Positions 18,659-27,745 of a stretch of DNA of 64,000 nt are shown here, piece after piece. The number at the start of each line of letters is the position of its first letter. Position 1 is the stretch's first letter. The position numbers were made by a program, and so were the translations under genes. The notes under the pieces were generated by a model that saw nothing but the letters and a program-made list of their open reading frames with translations, was not told the origin of the DNA and did not search any database. Location of the stretch: the NCBI RefSeq assembly GCF_036237275.1, contig NZ_CP108352.1:4030001-4094000 (forward strand), written 5' to 3'. The DNA comes from Streptomyces sp. NBC_01353 (GTDB taxonomy: Bacteria > Actinomycetota > Actinomycetes > Streptomycetales > Streptomycetaceae).

Positions 18659-20110
18659 ATGCGGTTCAACAATCGGATGACCACACTGCCGGTGGCGCTC
18701 GTCCTCGCCGTCGGCGCGCTCGGCTCGCTGTCCCTCGCCGCGGCCGGACCGGCCGCGGCGGACGGGGTGGAGCCCTTCGGCAAGCGGTACGACGCCTCCC
18801 TGCACGGCGACTTCACGACCGTCGGCAACACGGTCATGGGCTGCCCCAACGGCCCCGCCGACCTGGCCGCGCGCTGCGCCACCGCCGCCGCAGGCCAGGG
18901 CGGCGACAACAACAACACCTTCGCCATGAAGCGGATCAACACCGCCTCCATGGGCGCCGGTTACGGCTCCAGCACCGGCCGGGTGGAGATCCCCGCGGGC
19001 ACCGAGGTCGCGTACGCCCGGCTCTTCTGGGGCGGCAACGACGGCACGTACAAGGGGCCGAGCGGAGCGCAGCTCAAGCGCTGCGACCTCGCGGGCACCG
19101 ATGCGGCGCCCTCGCCCGGCGACCACGCGACGACCGCGCCGCACATCCGGGTCGGCGCGGCGACGGAGACGGAGGTCTCCATCGATTCCATGGTCACGGA
19201 CCCGGAGGAGACCACCGGCCCGCACTACTACACGGGAGAGTCGGACGTCACCGCCGCCTTCGCGGGTGTGCGCGGCGGCGCCACGCAGGTCGCGGTCGGC
19301 AACGTCTGGGCGCCGAACGGCAAGGGCTGTGTGGCGGGCTGGTCCCTGACGGTCGTCTACGCGTACCCGGGCCCCGAGCCGACGCACGCGCCGGACCGCC
19401 GCCAGGTGTACGTCTACGGCGGGCACGTGCTCCAGCGCTCCACCTCCCCCGCGACGACGATCACCGTCGACGGCTTCCACCGGACGGCGGGCCTGGCGCG
19501 GGCGAGCGTGACGGCGTACGAGGGCGACTGGAACACGCCGGGGGACATGTTCCTCGTGAACGGCAAGAGCGTCACCGAGGCCCACACCGGCAACATCAAC
19601 AACTTCTTCATCGGCGGGGACGCCGGCGCCGTCTCCCCCGACTCGGCCAACAACCTGAGTATCGACGTGAAGGCCTTCGACATCCCGGACGGGGCGATCC
19701 CGGCGGGCGCAAGGTCGGCCGACCTGACCTTCAAGACGGCGGGCGACACCTACGTACCCTCCGCGCTGGCCTTCTCCGTACCGGTACAGGACGCGCAGAG
19801 CACGAAGCCGACACCGACACCGACGCCGATGCAGACGCGGGCCGCGACGATGGCGACGGCTCCCTCGTGGTCTCCGTCCCCCACGTCCCCGTCCCCGTCC
19901 CCCTCACCGGCCTGGACCACGACCGCTCCCACGCCGATCCCCGACCCCACCACCCACCAGGCGCGCCCCGCCCCGCACGGGCCCGGCGGCTCGATGGCCG
20001 AGACGGGCGGCAACGGTGAGCGGCTGTGGCTGCTCGGCGGGCTCGCCCTCGCTCTCGCGGCGACGGGCGCGGTGGCGAAGGCGGCCATGCGCAGCCGACG
20101 CCAACCCTGA
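18659..20110 (+). CDS. Cell-surface protein with sortase-type sorting signal
   Basis: 483 aa. The signal peptide ends near AAAGPAAADG; the body (residues 35-385) is beta-rich with EVAYARLFWGGND, TAAFAGVRGGATQVAVGNVW and GWSLTVVYAYP, as in large secreted adhesin-like domains. A Pro/Thr/Ser-rich stalk (about residues 385-445) crosses the wall, then MAETGG, a hydrophobic helix and the basic tail RSRRQP form an LAxTG-like sorting signal for a class E sortase. It is probably wall-anchored. The start lacks a ribosome site; the 38 nt before it are unusually AT-rich (TTTTTAACTAAATTT) and may be a promoter. ATG at 18677 is an alternative start. Confidence 0.75.
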   Translation: MRFNNRMTTLPVALVLAVGALGSLSLAAAGPAAADGVEPFGKRYDASLHGDFTTVGNTVMGCPNGPADLAARCATAAAGQGGDNNNTFAMKRINTASMGAGYGSSTGRVEIPAGTEVAYARLFWGGNDGTYKGPSGAQLKRCDLAGTDAAPSPGDHATTAPHIRVGAATETEVSIDSMVTDPEETTGPHYYTGESDVTAAFAGVRGGATQVAVGNVWAPNGKGCVAGWSLTVVYAYPGPEPTHAPDRRQVYVYGGHVLQRSTSPATTITVDGFHRTAGLARASVTAYEGDWNTPGDMFLVNGKSVTEAHTGNINNFFIGGDAGAVSPDSANNLSIDVKAFDIPDGAIPAGARSADLTFKTAGDTYVPSALAFSVPVQDAQSTKPTPTPTPMQTRAATMATAPSWSPSPTSPSPSPSPAWTTTAPTPIPDPTTHQARPAPHGPGGSMAETGGNGERLWLLGGLALALAATGAVAKAAMRSRRQP

Positions 20111-20177
20111 CGCGGGCATCGGCGCGAATCCTGACGCGCCCCCGCGGCGTGGATTCGCCACACTTGTATACGTACGT

Positions 20178-20204
20178 TTGAGCGTTTACGCGACGGGCTA
20201 GGTT
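20178..20204 (+). promoter_or_regulatory. Putative promoter giving a leaderless otsA mRNA
   Basis: TTGAGC at 20178 and TAGGTT at 20199-20204 (15-nt spacer). The -10 box is 6 nt before the ATG at 20211 and there is no ribosome site, so transcription should start at or next to the start codon. Confidence 0.5.
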
Positions 20205-20210
20205 CGGCAC

Positions 20211-21650
20211 ATGGCTTCTGTGCTTGTGGCGTCCAATCGGGGTCCGGTCTCGTACGCCCTCGCCGCCGACGGCACGCTCAGTGCCCGGCGCGGCGGGGGC
20301 GGCCTCGTTTCCGGGCTGAGTGCCGTGTCCTCCGAGGACAGTGTCTGGGTGTGCGCGGCGCTGTCGGACGGGGACCGGGAGGCGGTCCGCAGGGGCGTCT
20401 CCGAGCCGGGCGTACGGATGCTGGCCGTCGAGCCGGCTGTCTACGACGACGCGTACAACGGCATCGCGAACTCGGTGCTGTGGTTCCTGCACCACCATCT
20501 GTGGGACATCCCTCGCGAGCCGGTCTTCGACGCGGAGTTCCGGCGCAGGTGGGAGTCGTACCGGGCCTACAACCGGGCGTTCGCCGAGGAGCTGGCGGCG
20601 CAGGCGGCGGAGGGCGCGGCGGTGCTCGTGCAGGACTACCACCTGGCGCTGGTGCCGGGGCAGCTGCGGGAGCTGCGGCCCGATCTACGGATCGGTCACT
20701 TCACACACACGCCGTGGGTGTCGTCGGAGTACGCGCGGATGCTTCCGGAGGACATCCGCGAGGAGCTGGTCTGGGGGATGCTCGGCGCGGACGAGCTGGG
20801 CTTTCACACCTGGGCATGGGCCTCGGCGTTCATCGATGGCGCGCGCATCGACGGCGCGGGCGGGGTGGCCGAGGGGGTGCTGCGCCCGGACGACCCTTGG
20901 CGCGGCGTGCACCACCACAGAGCGGGCGGAACGGCGCGGCGTACCCGGGTCCACGTCTACCCCCTGGGTGTGGACGGCGACGAGCTGCGCGCCCTCGCGC
21001 ACCGCCCGGAGGTCGACGATCGACTCGCCGCGCTGCGGGCCGATGTCGGTGACCGCAGGACGATCGTGCGGGTGGACCGCACGGAGCTGTCGAAGAACGT
21101 GGTCCGTGGCCTGCTCGCGTACCGGGAGCTGCTGCGCGAGCGGCCCGAGTGGCACGACCGGGTCGTCCATCTGGCCTCGGCGTACCCGTCCCGGCAGGAC
21201 CTGGTGGTCTACCGCGCCTACACGGCGGCGGTGGCGGAGCTGGCGGAGGAGATCAACGCGGAGTTCGGCACGGACGACTGGCAGCCGGTGCTGCTGTCGG
21301 TGAAGGACGACTTCCCGCGCTCCCTCGCTGCGTACCGGATGGCGGACGTGGCGCTGATCAACCCGGTCCGCGACGGGATGAACCTGGTGGCGAAGGAGAT
21401 CCCGGTGGTGTCGGAGGCCGGGTGCGCGCTGGTGCTCTCGACGGGCGCGGGGGCGTACGACGAGCTGCGCGAGGACGCGCTGACGGTCAACCCGTTCGAC
21501 GTGTCCGAGACCGCGGACGCCCTGCACCGGGCCCTGACGATGCCGCCCGCGGAGCGCGCGGACCGCTCGAAGCGCCTGGCCGCCGCGGCGACGGCGCTGC
21601 CCCCGCAGCAGTGGTTCCTGAAGCAGTTGGAGGCCTTGCGTCAGGCCTGA
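20211..21650 (+). CDS. otsA: Trehalose-6-phosphate synthase (GT20)
   Basis: 479 aa, the size of bacterial OtsA. It makes trehalose 6-phosphate from a nucleotide-glucose donor and glucose 6-phosphate. GT20 landmarks: LVASNRGPV at the start, GGGGLVSGL, VLVQDYHLALVPGQLRE, FTHTPWVSSEYARMLPE, RVDRTELSKNVVRGL, and the donor-site region LINPVRDGMNLVAKEIP. The phosphatase otsB is 2.5 kb away on the opposite strand, separated by a protease gene. Probably leaderless (TAGGTT 6 nt before ATG). Confidence 0.93.
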   Translation: MASVLVASNRGPVSYALAADGTLSARRGGGGLVSGLSAVSSEDSVWVCAALSDGDREAVRRGVSEPGVRMLAVEPAVYDDAYNGIANSVLWFLHHHLWDIPREPVFDAEFRRRWESYRAYNRAFAEELAAQAAEGAAVLVQDYHLALVPGQLRELRPDLRIGHFTHTPWVSSEYARMLPEDIREELVWGMLGADELGFHTWAWASAFIDGARIDGAGGVAEGVLRPDDPWRGVHHHRAGGTARRTRVHVYPLGVDGDELRALAHRPEVDDRLAALRADVGDRRTIVRVDRTELSKNVVRGLLAYRELLRERPEWHDRVVHLASAYPSRQDLVVYRAYTAAVAELAEEINAEFGTDDWQPVLLSVKDDFPRSLAAYRMADVALINPVRDGMNLVAKEIPVVSEAGCALVLSTGAGAYDELREDALTVNPFDVSETADALHRALTMPPAERADRSKRLAAAATALPPQQWFLKQLEALRQA

Positions 21651-21845
21651 CCGCACCTGACTCACGCGCCCCTGGTGGCGCTCCGGTAGAACCCGGGATC
21701 CGGCGGCGAATTTCCGCGATCAACCCCTCCTCTCCACGACTCCTTTCGTGTCAGACTCTGCCGCGATCGTTCCCCCAGGCGATCTGCAGGCGACAAACAG
21801 AACCACGCGAATCATGCGATGCATGCATGCGAAGGGATCGCAGAC

Positions 21846-24161
21846 GTGAAGAGATTTGTCGTGGGCATGACCCTAGGGTCGGCGCTCACCGCGCTCCTCG
21901 CCGCGGGGCTACAGCCCGCCGTGGCGCAGGAGCTCCAGGACACCTCGTCGGAAGCCTCGGGGGCCGCCTCCGCGCCCCGGGCCGACAACCGTCCCGGACC
22001 GCTCACGAAGCAGCGCACCCAGCTGCGCAAGCAGGCGATCGACAAGATCGCCAAGGGGAAGGCCAAGGCGAACGCCCGCGGGGTGGTCGAGGTCGCGCCC
22101 GGCAAGTTCGTGGAGACCACGACCAGCACGGCCGTCCGCGAGGAGAAGATCTTCACGATCCTCTCCGAGTTCGGCGACCAGGCCGCCGGAAAGTACGGCA
22201 CCGTCCCCGGCCCGCTGCACAACGAAATAGCCCAGCCGGACCGGAGCGTGGACAATTCCAACGCCTGGACGGCCGATTTCGACAAGGCGTACTACGAGAA
22301 CCTCTTCAACGGCTCCGGCGAGTCGATGAAGACGTACTACGAGAAGCTCTCGGGCGGCCGCTACTCGGTCACCAACACCGTCGAGGACTGGGTCAAGGTC
22401 CCCGGCAACGCCTCCCTCTACGGCGACAACGCCGTCGAGGACACCGGCGGTTCGTGGGCCTTCGTCCAGGACACCGGCGACGCCTGGTGGAACGCCCAGA
22501 TCGCGGCCGGCAAGACCCCGGCCGAGATCGACGCGTACCTCGCCCAGTTCGACGTCTGGGACCGCAACGACTGGGACCACGACGGCAACTTCGACGAGGC
22601 CGACGGCTACATCGACCACTTCCAGGCCGTCCACGCAGGCATGGGTGAGGACGCGGGCGGCGGCGCGCAGGGCGAGGACGCCATCTGGTCGCACCGCTGG
22701 TACGTCAACGGCGACGACTTCGGCCTGACCGGCCCGGACGTCTCCGGTGCGCAGAACAAGGCGGGCGGCGCCCGGATCGGCCAGTCGAAGTACTGGTTCG
22801 GCGACTACACCACCGAGGGCGAGAACGGCGGACTCGGCGTCTTCTGCCACGAGTTCGGCCACGACCTCGGCCTCCCGGACTACTACGACACCAACGGCGG
22901 CGAGAACTCCACCGCCTTCTGGACCCTGATGAGCTCCGGCTCCTGGCTGAGTCACGGCGCCTCCGCCGACGCCGGCATCGGCACGCACCCGGGTCTGATG
23001 GGCGCCGAGGAGAAGTTGTTCCTCGGCTGGCTCGACTACGCGAACGCCGAGCTCGGCACCTCCGGCTCGTACACCCTGAACCCGGCACAGCTCCAGGTCA
23101 CCGGCAAGGAGCAGGCGGTCCGCGTCGCGCTCCCGGACAAGACGAGCAGCACGAGCTACGCCAGCCCCACCTCCGGCACGCACGCCTGGTGGACCGGCTC
23201 GGCCGACGGGCTCAACCAGTCCCTCACCCGGCCCGTCCCGGCCGCCTCGCGCGTCACCGTAAAGGCGAGCGCCTGGTACGAGATCGAGGCCGACTTCGAC
23301 TACCTCTTCGCCGAGTACTCCCTCGACGGCGGGACGTCCTGGGCCCGCGCGGGCGCGGCCGTCGACGGCTCCTCCGCCGGCAAGTGGACGACGCTGCGGT
23401 ACGCGTACGACTCCCAGGGCAAGGCCTCTCTGTTCCGCTTCCGCTACCAGACCGACGGCGGTGTCCACTTCGCCGGCGCGTTCCTCGACGACATCACGCT
23501 GACCGCCGGCGGCACGTCGCTGGCCAGTGACGACGTCGAGCAGGGCGTGGGCGGCTGGACCGCCGACGGCCGCTGGAAGATCTCGACCGGCACGGAGACG
23601 GACACGTACCCGCGCTACTACCTGGTGGAGAACCGCGAGTACGTCGGCAGCGACACACTCCTCGCCGAGGGCCCGTACCAGTTCAGCAAGGGCGTCACCG
23701 CCCCCGACTGGGTCGAGTTCTTCACGTACCAGAACGGCATGCTGGTCTGGTACGTCGACCGGTCCTACGACGACAACAACGTCAGCTCGCACCCGGGCGG
23801 CGGCCAGGCCATGGCGGTGGACGCCCGTCCGACGCCGTTCAAGTTCGCCGACGGCACCGCCCCGAGCAACCGCCGTCAGCCCTTCGACGCGACCTTCGGC
23901 CTGGAGGCCACGGACGCGACCTGCCTCCACAAGGAGGCCCTGACGGGCAAGGGCCAGAGCCAGACGGTCGTGACCATGGCGGCGTGCGCGCCGTCGGTCC
24001 CGGGCATCGCGGTCTTCGACGACACGAACCCGAACGCGTACTACGACACGGCCGCCCCGCAGGCCAGCGTCAAGGTCGCGGGCCACGGCGTGAAGGTCAC
24101 GGTCACCGGCGACGCCGGTGACGACCTGACGATCAGCGTGGTCAACCCGGCCGCGCACTGA
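21846..24161 (+). CDS. Secreted M6-family metalloprotease (immune inhibitor A type)
   Basis: 771 aa from GTG at 21846, which has AAGGGA 9 nt upstream; an in-frame start at 21819 is less likely. The N-terminus is a signal peptide (VVGMTLGSALTALLAAGLQP) followed by a Lys-rich propeptide. The zinc site is FCHEFGHDLGLPDYYD at about residues 335-350. After the catalytic domain comes a MAM/jelly-roll-like region with FAGAFLDDITLTAGG. Members degrade host or substrate proteins outside the cell. It is monocistronic, with a hairpin after it. Confidence 0.92.
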   Translation: MKRFVVGMTLGSALTALLAAGLQPAVAQELQDTSSEASGAASAPRADNRPGPLTKQRTQLRKQAIDKIAKGKAKANARGVVEVAPGKFVETTTSTAVREEKIFTILSEFGDQAAGKYGTVPGPLHNEIAQPDRSVDNSNAWTADFDKAYYENLFNGSGESMKTYYEKLSGGRYSVTNTVEDWVKVPGNASLYGDNAVEDTGGSWAFVQDTGDAWWNAQIAAGKTPAEIDAYLAQFDVWDRNDWDHDGNFDEADGYIDHFQAVHAGMGEDAGGGAQGEDAIWSHRWYVNGDDFGLTGPDVSGAQNKAGGARIGQSKYWFGDYTTEGENGGLGVFCHEFGHDLGLPDYYDTNGGENSTAFWTLMSSGSWLSHGASADAGIGTHPGLMGAEEKLFLGWLDYANAELGTSGSYTLNPAQLQVTGKEQAVRVALPDKTSSTSYASPTSGTHAWWTGSADGLNQSLTRPVPAASRVTVKASAWYEIEADFDYLFAEYSLDGGTSWARAGAAVDGSSAGKWTTLRYAYDSQGKASLFRFRYQTDGGVHFAGAFLDDITLTAGGTSLASDDVEQGVGGWTADGRWKISTGTETDTYPRYYLVENREYVGSDTLLAEGPYQFSKGVTAPDWVEFFTYQNGMLVWYVDRSYDDNNVSSHPGGGQAMAVDARPTPFKFADGTAPSNRRQPFDATFGLEATDATCLHKEALTGKGQSQTVVTMAACAPSVPGIAVFDDTNPNAYYDTAAPQASVKVAGHGVKVTVTGDAGDDLTISVVNPAAH

Positions 24162-24184
24162 CACACAGCACGGCACAGCGCATC

Positions 24185-24229
24185 GCGAGGGCGGTGCGGG
24201 CGGCCTCAGGCCTCCCGTACCGCCCTCGC
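24185..24229. terminator. Bidirectional terminator between the M6 protease and otsB genes
   Basis: GCGAGGGCGGT (24185-24195) pairs perfectly with 24219-24229, with a further interrupted stem inside. The right arm includes the last codons and stop of otsB on the minus strand. Confidence 0.7.
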
Positions 24230-25048
24230 CAGTTCCGCCAGGAACCCCACCACCGCGCCCGGCCCCGGCACGGACAGGTCGGCTCGGTCGGTGAGTTCCG
24301 GGACCTCGGTGGAGCCGCTGCAGACCAGTAGGCCCGGGGTGCCGTTCGAGCGGAGTTTCTCCACCGCGGCGAAGGCCGGGAGGTCGCCCAGGTCGTCGCC
24401 CGCGTACAGGACGGACCCGGCGCCCACCTCCCGTACGTACTCCGCCAGGGCCACGCCCTTGTCCATGCCCGGGGGGCGCAGTTCGAGGACCATGCGGCCG
24501 GGTTCCAGGACCAGGCCGTGTCGGGCGGCGAGGTCGGCGAGGGGGGCCTTGAGGGCCTCGAATGCGGCCTGGGGGTCGGTGGAGCGGCGGGTGTGGACGG
24601 CGACCGCGCGGCCCTTCTCCTCGATCCAGGTGCCGGGCCAGGCGCCGACGCTGTCGAGGAAGCCGGGGAGTTCGGCGCGGACGGAGGCCACGCCCGGGTG
24701 GATGGCGGAGGCCTGGACGGTGCCGGTGATGGCGTCCCAGCGTTCGGCGCCGTAGTGGCCGAGGACGACGAGGTGTTCGAGGCCGGGGACGCCGGCGAAT
24801 CCGCCGTAGCGGACCGCGACCCCGGCCGGCCGGCCGGTCACCACCGCGACCGAGGCGACCTCGGGGGCGAGTGCGGCGAGCGCGGCGACGGCGCCGGGGT
24901 GGGCGCGGGCCTGTTCGGGGTCGGGGACGATCTCGGCGAGCGTCCCGTCGAAGTCGAGGGCGACGACGGCCTTGTCCGGCCGCGCGAGGAGCGCGGCCAG
25001 GCCGTCGCGGCCTGCGGGTGTGGTCGGGTGCGGAAGGCTGCTGACCAT
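24206..25048 (-). CDS. otsB: Trehalose-6-phosphate phosphatase
   Basis: 280 aa. HAD-superfamily enzyme that dephosphorylates trehalose 6-phosphate. Motif I is VALDFDGTLAEI, motif II the SVAVVTGRP region, and motif III/IV the YAGDDLGDLPAFAAV loop; ELRPPGMDKGVALAEYV is the conserved substrate-side block. The start ATG has TAGGGT only 6 nt upstream and no ribosome site, so it is probably leaderless. Completes the trehalose pathway with otsA. Confidence 0.93.
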   Translation of the reverse strand: MVSSLPHPTTPAGRDGLAALLARPDKAVVALDFDGTLAEIVPDPEQARAHPGAVAALAALAPEVASVAVVTGRPAGVAVRYGGFAGVPGLEHLVVLGHYGAERWDAITGTVQASAIHPGVASVRAELPGFLDSVGAWPGTWIEEKGRAVAVHTRRSTDPQAAFEALKAPLADLAARHGLVLEPGRMVLELRPPGMDKGVALAEYVREVGAGSVLYAGDDLGDLPAFAAVEKLRSNGTPGLLVCSGSTEVPELTDRADLSVPGPGAVVGFLAELARAVREA

Positions 25049-25071
25049 ACGACGACCCTACCGACGCGGGC

Positions 25072-25335
25072 TCAGCGGCGCTGCTCCTTCTCCGCACGGA
25101 TCCGGCGCAGCCGGTTGACGGTCACCGGGTCGTGTTCCAGGGCGCGCGGGTCGTCCAGGAGCGCGTTGAGGAGCTGGTAGTAGCGGGTCGCGGAGAGGCC
25201 GAGCTGTTCGCGGACGGCGCGCTCCTTGGCGCCGGGGCCCGGCCAGGAGCGGCGCTCCAGGGCGAGAACGGCGCGTTCCCGATCCCCCAGGGCGCGACGC
25301 TCTCCCGGTTCCTCATCGTTGGTCATACGAGCCAA
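25072..25335 (-). CDS. DUF3263 domain-containing protein
   Basis: Up to 87 aa from TTG at 25335, or 84 aa from ATG at 25326; neither has a perfect ribosome site. The core ALGDRERAVLALERRSWPGPGAKERAVREQLGLSATRYYQLLNAL looks like a small helix-turn-helix and matches the actinobacterial DUF3263 family, probably DNA-binding. It begins 1 nt after the stop of the sugar-binding lipoprotein gene, so the two are likely co-expressed. Confidence 0.85.
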   Translation of the reverse strand: MARMTNDEEPGERRALGDRERAVLALERRSWPGPGAKERAVREQLGLSATRYYQLLNALLDDPRALEHDPVTVNRLRRIRAEKEQRR

Positions 25336-25336
25336 C

Positions 25337-26608
25337 TTATTCCGCGTTCTCCGCCTCCGTCGCCTCGCGGGCGAGCTTGGCCAGGACCTCGGCGGGCTTC
25401 TGCCCGGGCGCGACGGCCTTGCCGATGTTCTGCTTGACGTTCTCGCTGACCTTGGCCCAGGACGTCTTGCCGACCGGCGGGAGCTGGGAGTTCGGCAGCT
25501 CCTTGAGGAACTCGCGGAGGTTCTTGTGCTCCTCCTCGCTCTGCATACGGGAGTACGCGCTGACCGTCGGCGGCAGCAGGTCGTTGCCGCCCGCGAACTT
25601 CAGCACGTTCTGGTCGCTGAAGACGAAGTCGAGGAACGTGCCGATCTCCTCGCGGTGGCCGTTCTGCTTGAAGCCCATGATCCAGTCGGCGACGCCCATG
25701 GAGGCCTTGGCCTTGCCGTTGACGCCGGGCAGCGCGACCTTGCCGACCTTGACGCCCTTCTTCTCGGCCTCCTGCATGAGCGAGGGGTGGCCGTTGAGCA
25801 TCCCGACCTCGCCGCGCGAGAAGGCCGCGAAGGCGTCCTTCCGGTTGAGCTTGCCGGGGGCTATGGGGCCGGTGAGCTCCTTTTCGACCAGGTTCTTCTT
25901 CAGCCAGTCGAAGGTCTGGACGTTCAGGTCGGAGTCGATGCGGTAGCGGTCGCTGCCGTCCGTGTAGCCGTCACCCCCGCTGAGCAGCCACATCATCGTC
26001 TCGGCCTGCGCCTCCTCCGGGCCGAGCGGCAGCGCGAAGGGGTAGGGGACGTCCTCGTCCTTCAGCTTCTCGGCGGCGGCGGCCAGCTCGTCCCAGGTCG
26101 TCGGCGGCTCGGTGATGCCGGCCTTGTCGAAGAGCTCCTCGTTGAAGAAGAGCAGCCGGGTGGAGGCGGCGAACGGCAGGCCGTACTGGGTGCGCTTCAT
26201 CTCGCCGGCGGAGACGAGCGGGGCGAGGAAGTTGGCCTGGACGGGGATGGAGAGCAGCTCGTCGGCGGAGTAGAGCTCGTCCGCGGCGGCGTAGTCGGCG
26301 TAGGCACCGATCTGTGCGATGTCGGGGGCCTGGTCGGCCTCGACCATCTCGGCGACCTTGCGGTCGACGTCGTTCCAGGACTCGATCTGGACGTCGATCT
26401 TCACGTCGGGGTGCTCGGCCTCGTAGGCGGCGGTGAGCTCGTCCCAGTACTTCTTGGTGGTGTCGCCGCCGGTGAGGTCGTAGTCGGCGGCGACGAGCTT
26501 GAGGGTCACGTCGCCCGAGTCGGCGCCGGTGAGGCCGCAGCCGGAGAGTGCGGCGGTCATGCCCATCGCGGCGATGGTCGCGGTCAGTCCAAGGAATCGC
26601 CGCTGCAC
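25337..26608 (-). CDS. ABC-transporter sugar-binding lipoprotein
   Basis: 423 aa. Signal peptide with lipobox AALSGC (Cys at residue 24) for membrane anchoring; then a family-1 solute-binding protein: LTAAYEAEHPDVKIDVQIESW, APDIAQIGAYADY, TTWDELAAAAEKL and MGVADWIMGFKQNG. No permease genes are adjacent, so it must work with permeases elsewhere and perhaps with the shared ATPase MsiK. It is divergent from nagK-nagA with DasR-like sites between them, which suggests an amino-sugar ligand (inference). Confidence 0.88.
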   Translation of the reverse strand: MQRRFLGLTATIAAMGMTAALSGCGLTGADSGDVTLKLVAADYDLTGGDTTKKYWDELTAAYEAEHPDVKIDVQIESWNDVDRKVAEMVEADQAPDIAQIGAYADYAAADELYSADELLSIPVQANFLAPLVSAGEMKRTQYGLPFAASTRLLFFNEELFDKAGITEPPTTWDELAAAAEKLKDEDVPYPFALPLGPEEAQAETMMWLLSGGDGYTDGSDRYRIDSDLNVQTFDWLKKNLVEKELTGPIAPGKLNRKDAFAAFSRGEVGMLNGHPSLMQEAEKKGVKVGKVALPGVNGKAKASMGVADWIMGFKQNGHREEIGTFLDFVFSDQNVLKFAGGNDLLPPTVSAYSRMQSEEEHKNLREFLKELPNSQLPPVGKTSWAKVSENVKQNIGKAVAPGQKPAEVLAKLAREATEAENAE

Positions 26609-26669
26609 AGCGCTGCCCCACCCTCTTTGGCTCGTCGTCGAGCTGTGATTTTCACAGAAGGAAAAGCAT

Positions 26670-26685
26670 AAGGTCTACACCACTT
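26670..26685. promoter_or_regulatory. DasR-like operator (dre) near the sugar-binding gene
   Basis: AAGGTCTACACCACTT, 62 nt before the lipoprotein start, compared with the known dre consensus AGTGGTCTAGACCACT: most positions of the palindrome agree. DasR represses amino-sugar genes and releases DNA with glucosamine-6-phosphate. Confidence 0.65.
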
Positions 26686-26763
26686 GGGTATCGCTTCGGC
26701 ATCGCCCCCCAGGTGCCGCACACCCCCGCCGGTAATTTGTATGCCCGCGCAACAATATCGGCC

Positions 26764-26779
26764 AGTGGACTAGACCTTT
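26764..26779. promoter_or_regulatory. DasR-like operator (dre) of nagK-nagA
   Basis: AGTGGACTAGACCTTT, 28 nt before the nagK start, matches 13 of 16 positions of AGTGGTCTAGACCACT. Its core GTGGACTAGACCT is shared exactly with the site before msiK at 51897. Confidence 0.75.
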
Positions 26780-26806
26780 CGGGCGTTCACGCGCGAGACT
26801 GTTCCC

Positions 26807-27745
26807 GTGAGACACGTCATCGCCCTCGATGTGGGCGGCACCGGCATGAAGGCCGCCCTCGTCGGCACGGACGGCACCCTGCTCCACGAGGCACGGCGCG
26901 CCACCGGACGCGAACGCGGCCCCGAAGCCGTCGTGGAGGCGATCCTCGGCTTCGCCGCCGACCTGCGCGCCCACGGCCTGGAGCGGTACGGCGAGCCCGC
27001 CGCGGCCGCCGGCGTCGCCGTCCCCGGCATCGTCGACGCCGAGAACGGCATCGCCGTCTACGCGGCCAACCTCGGCTGGCGCGACGTCCCGATGCGCGCC
27101 CTGCTCAGCGAACGCCTCGACGGCATCCCCGTCGCCCTCGGCCACGACGTCCGCACCGGCGGCCTCGCCGAGGGCCGCATCGGCGCCGGCAACGGCGCCG
27201 ACCGCTTCCTCTTCGTGCCCCTGGGCACCGGGATCGCCGGCGCCATCGGCATCGGCGGAACCATCGAGGCGGGCGCCCACGGCTACGCCGGCGAGATCGG
27301 CCACATCGTCGTCCGCCCCGGCGGCGCCGAGTGCGGCTGCGGCCAGCGCGGCTGCCTGGAGCGGTACGCCTCCGCCTCCGCCGTCTCCCACGCCTGGGCC
27401 GCCGCCTCCGGCGACCCGGACGCCGACGCCGCCGACTGCGCCAAGGCCGTCGAGTCCGGGGACGCCCGGGCCGTCCGGGTCTGGCAGGACGCCGTCGACG
27501 CCCTCGCGGACGGCCTGGTCACCGCGCTCACCCTGCTGGACCCCCGCACGCTCATCATCGGTGGCGGTCTCGCCGAGGCAGGGGAAACCTTGTTCACACC
27601 GCTGAGGGCCGCGGTGGAGGAACGCGTGACGTTCCAGAAGCTGCCCGCCGTCGTCCCGGCGGCCCTCGGGGACACCGCCGGATGCCTGGGCGCGGGCCTC
27701 CTCGCCTGGGACCTGCTCTCCCTCGACTCGGAGGTATCCACCTGA
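26807..27745 (+). CDS. nagK: ROK-family sugar kinase, probable N-acetylglucosamine kinase
   Basis: 312 aa from GTG at 26807. The ATP loop is VIALDVGGTGMKAALVG; the ROK zinc/substrate signature is GEIGHIVVRPGGAECGCGQR followed by GCLERYASASAV. Phosphorylates a hexose in the cytoplasm. The stop overlaps the nagA start (TGATG) and a DasR-like site lies in front, so GlcNAc is the likely substrate; ROK kinases with glucose specificity look similar, so the substrate rests on context. Confidence 0.85.
   Translation: MRHVIALDVGGTGMKAALVGTDGTLLHEARRATGRERGPEAVVEAILGFAADLRAHGLERYGEPAAAAGVAVPGIVDAENGIAVYAANLGWRDVPMRALLSERLDGIPVALGHDVRTGGLAEGRIGAGNGADRFLFVPLGTGIAGAIGIGGTIEAGAHGYAGEIGHIVVRPGGAECGCGQRGCLERYASASAVSHAWAAASGDPDADAADCAKAVESGDARAVRVWQDAVDALADGLVTALTLLDPRTLIIGGGLAEAGETLFTPLRAAVEERVTFQKLPAVVPAALGDTAGCLGAGLLAWDLLSLDSEVST

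Noticed and set aside
21909-25097. A 1062-codon open frame on the minus strand
   Set aside because: It is antisense to the clearly real M6 protease and overlaps otsB; its composition (Val/Gly/Ala/Arg only) is the usual GC-bias shadow.
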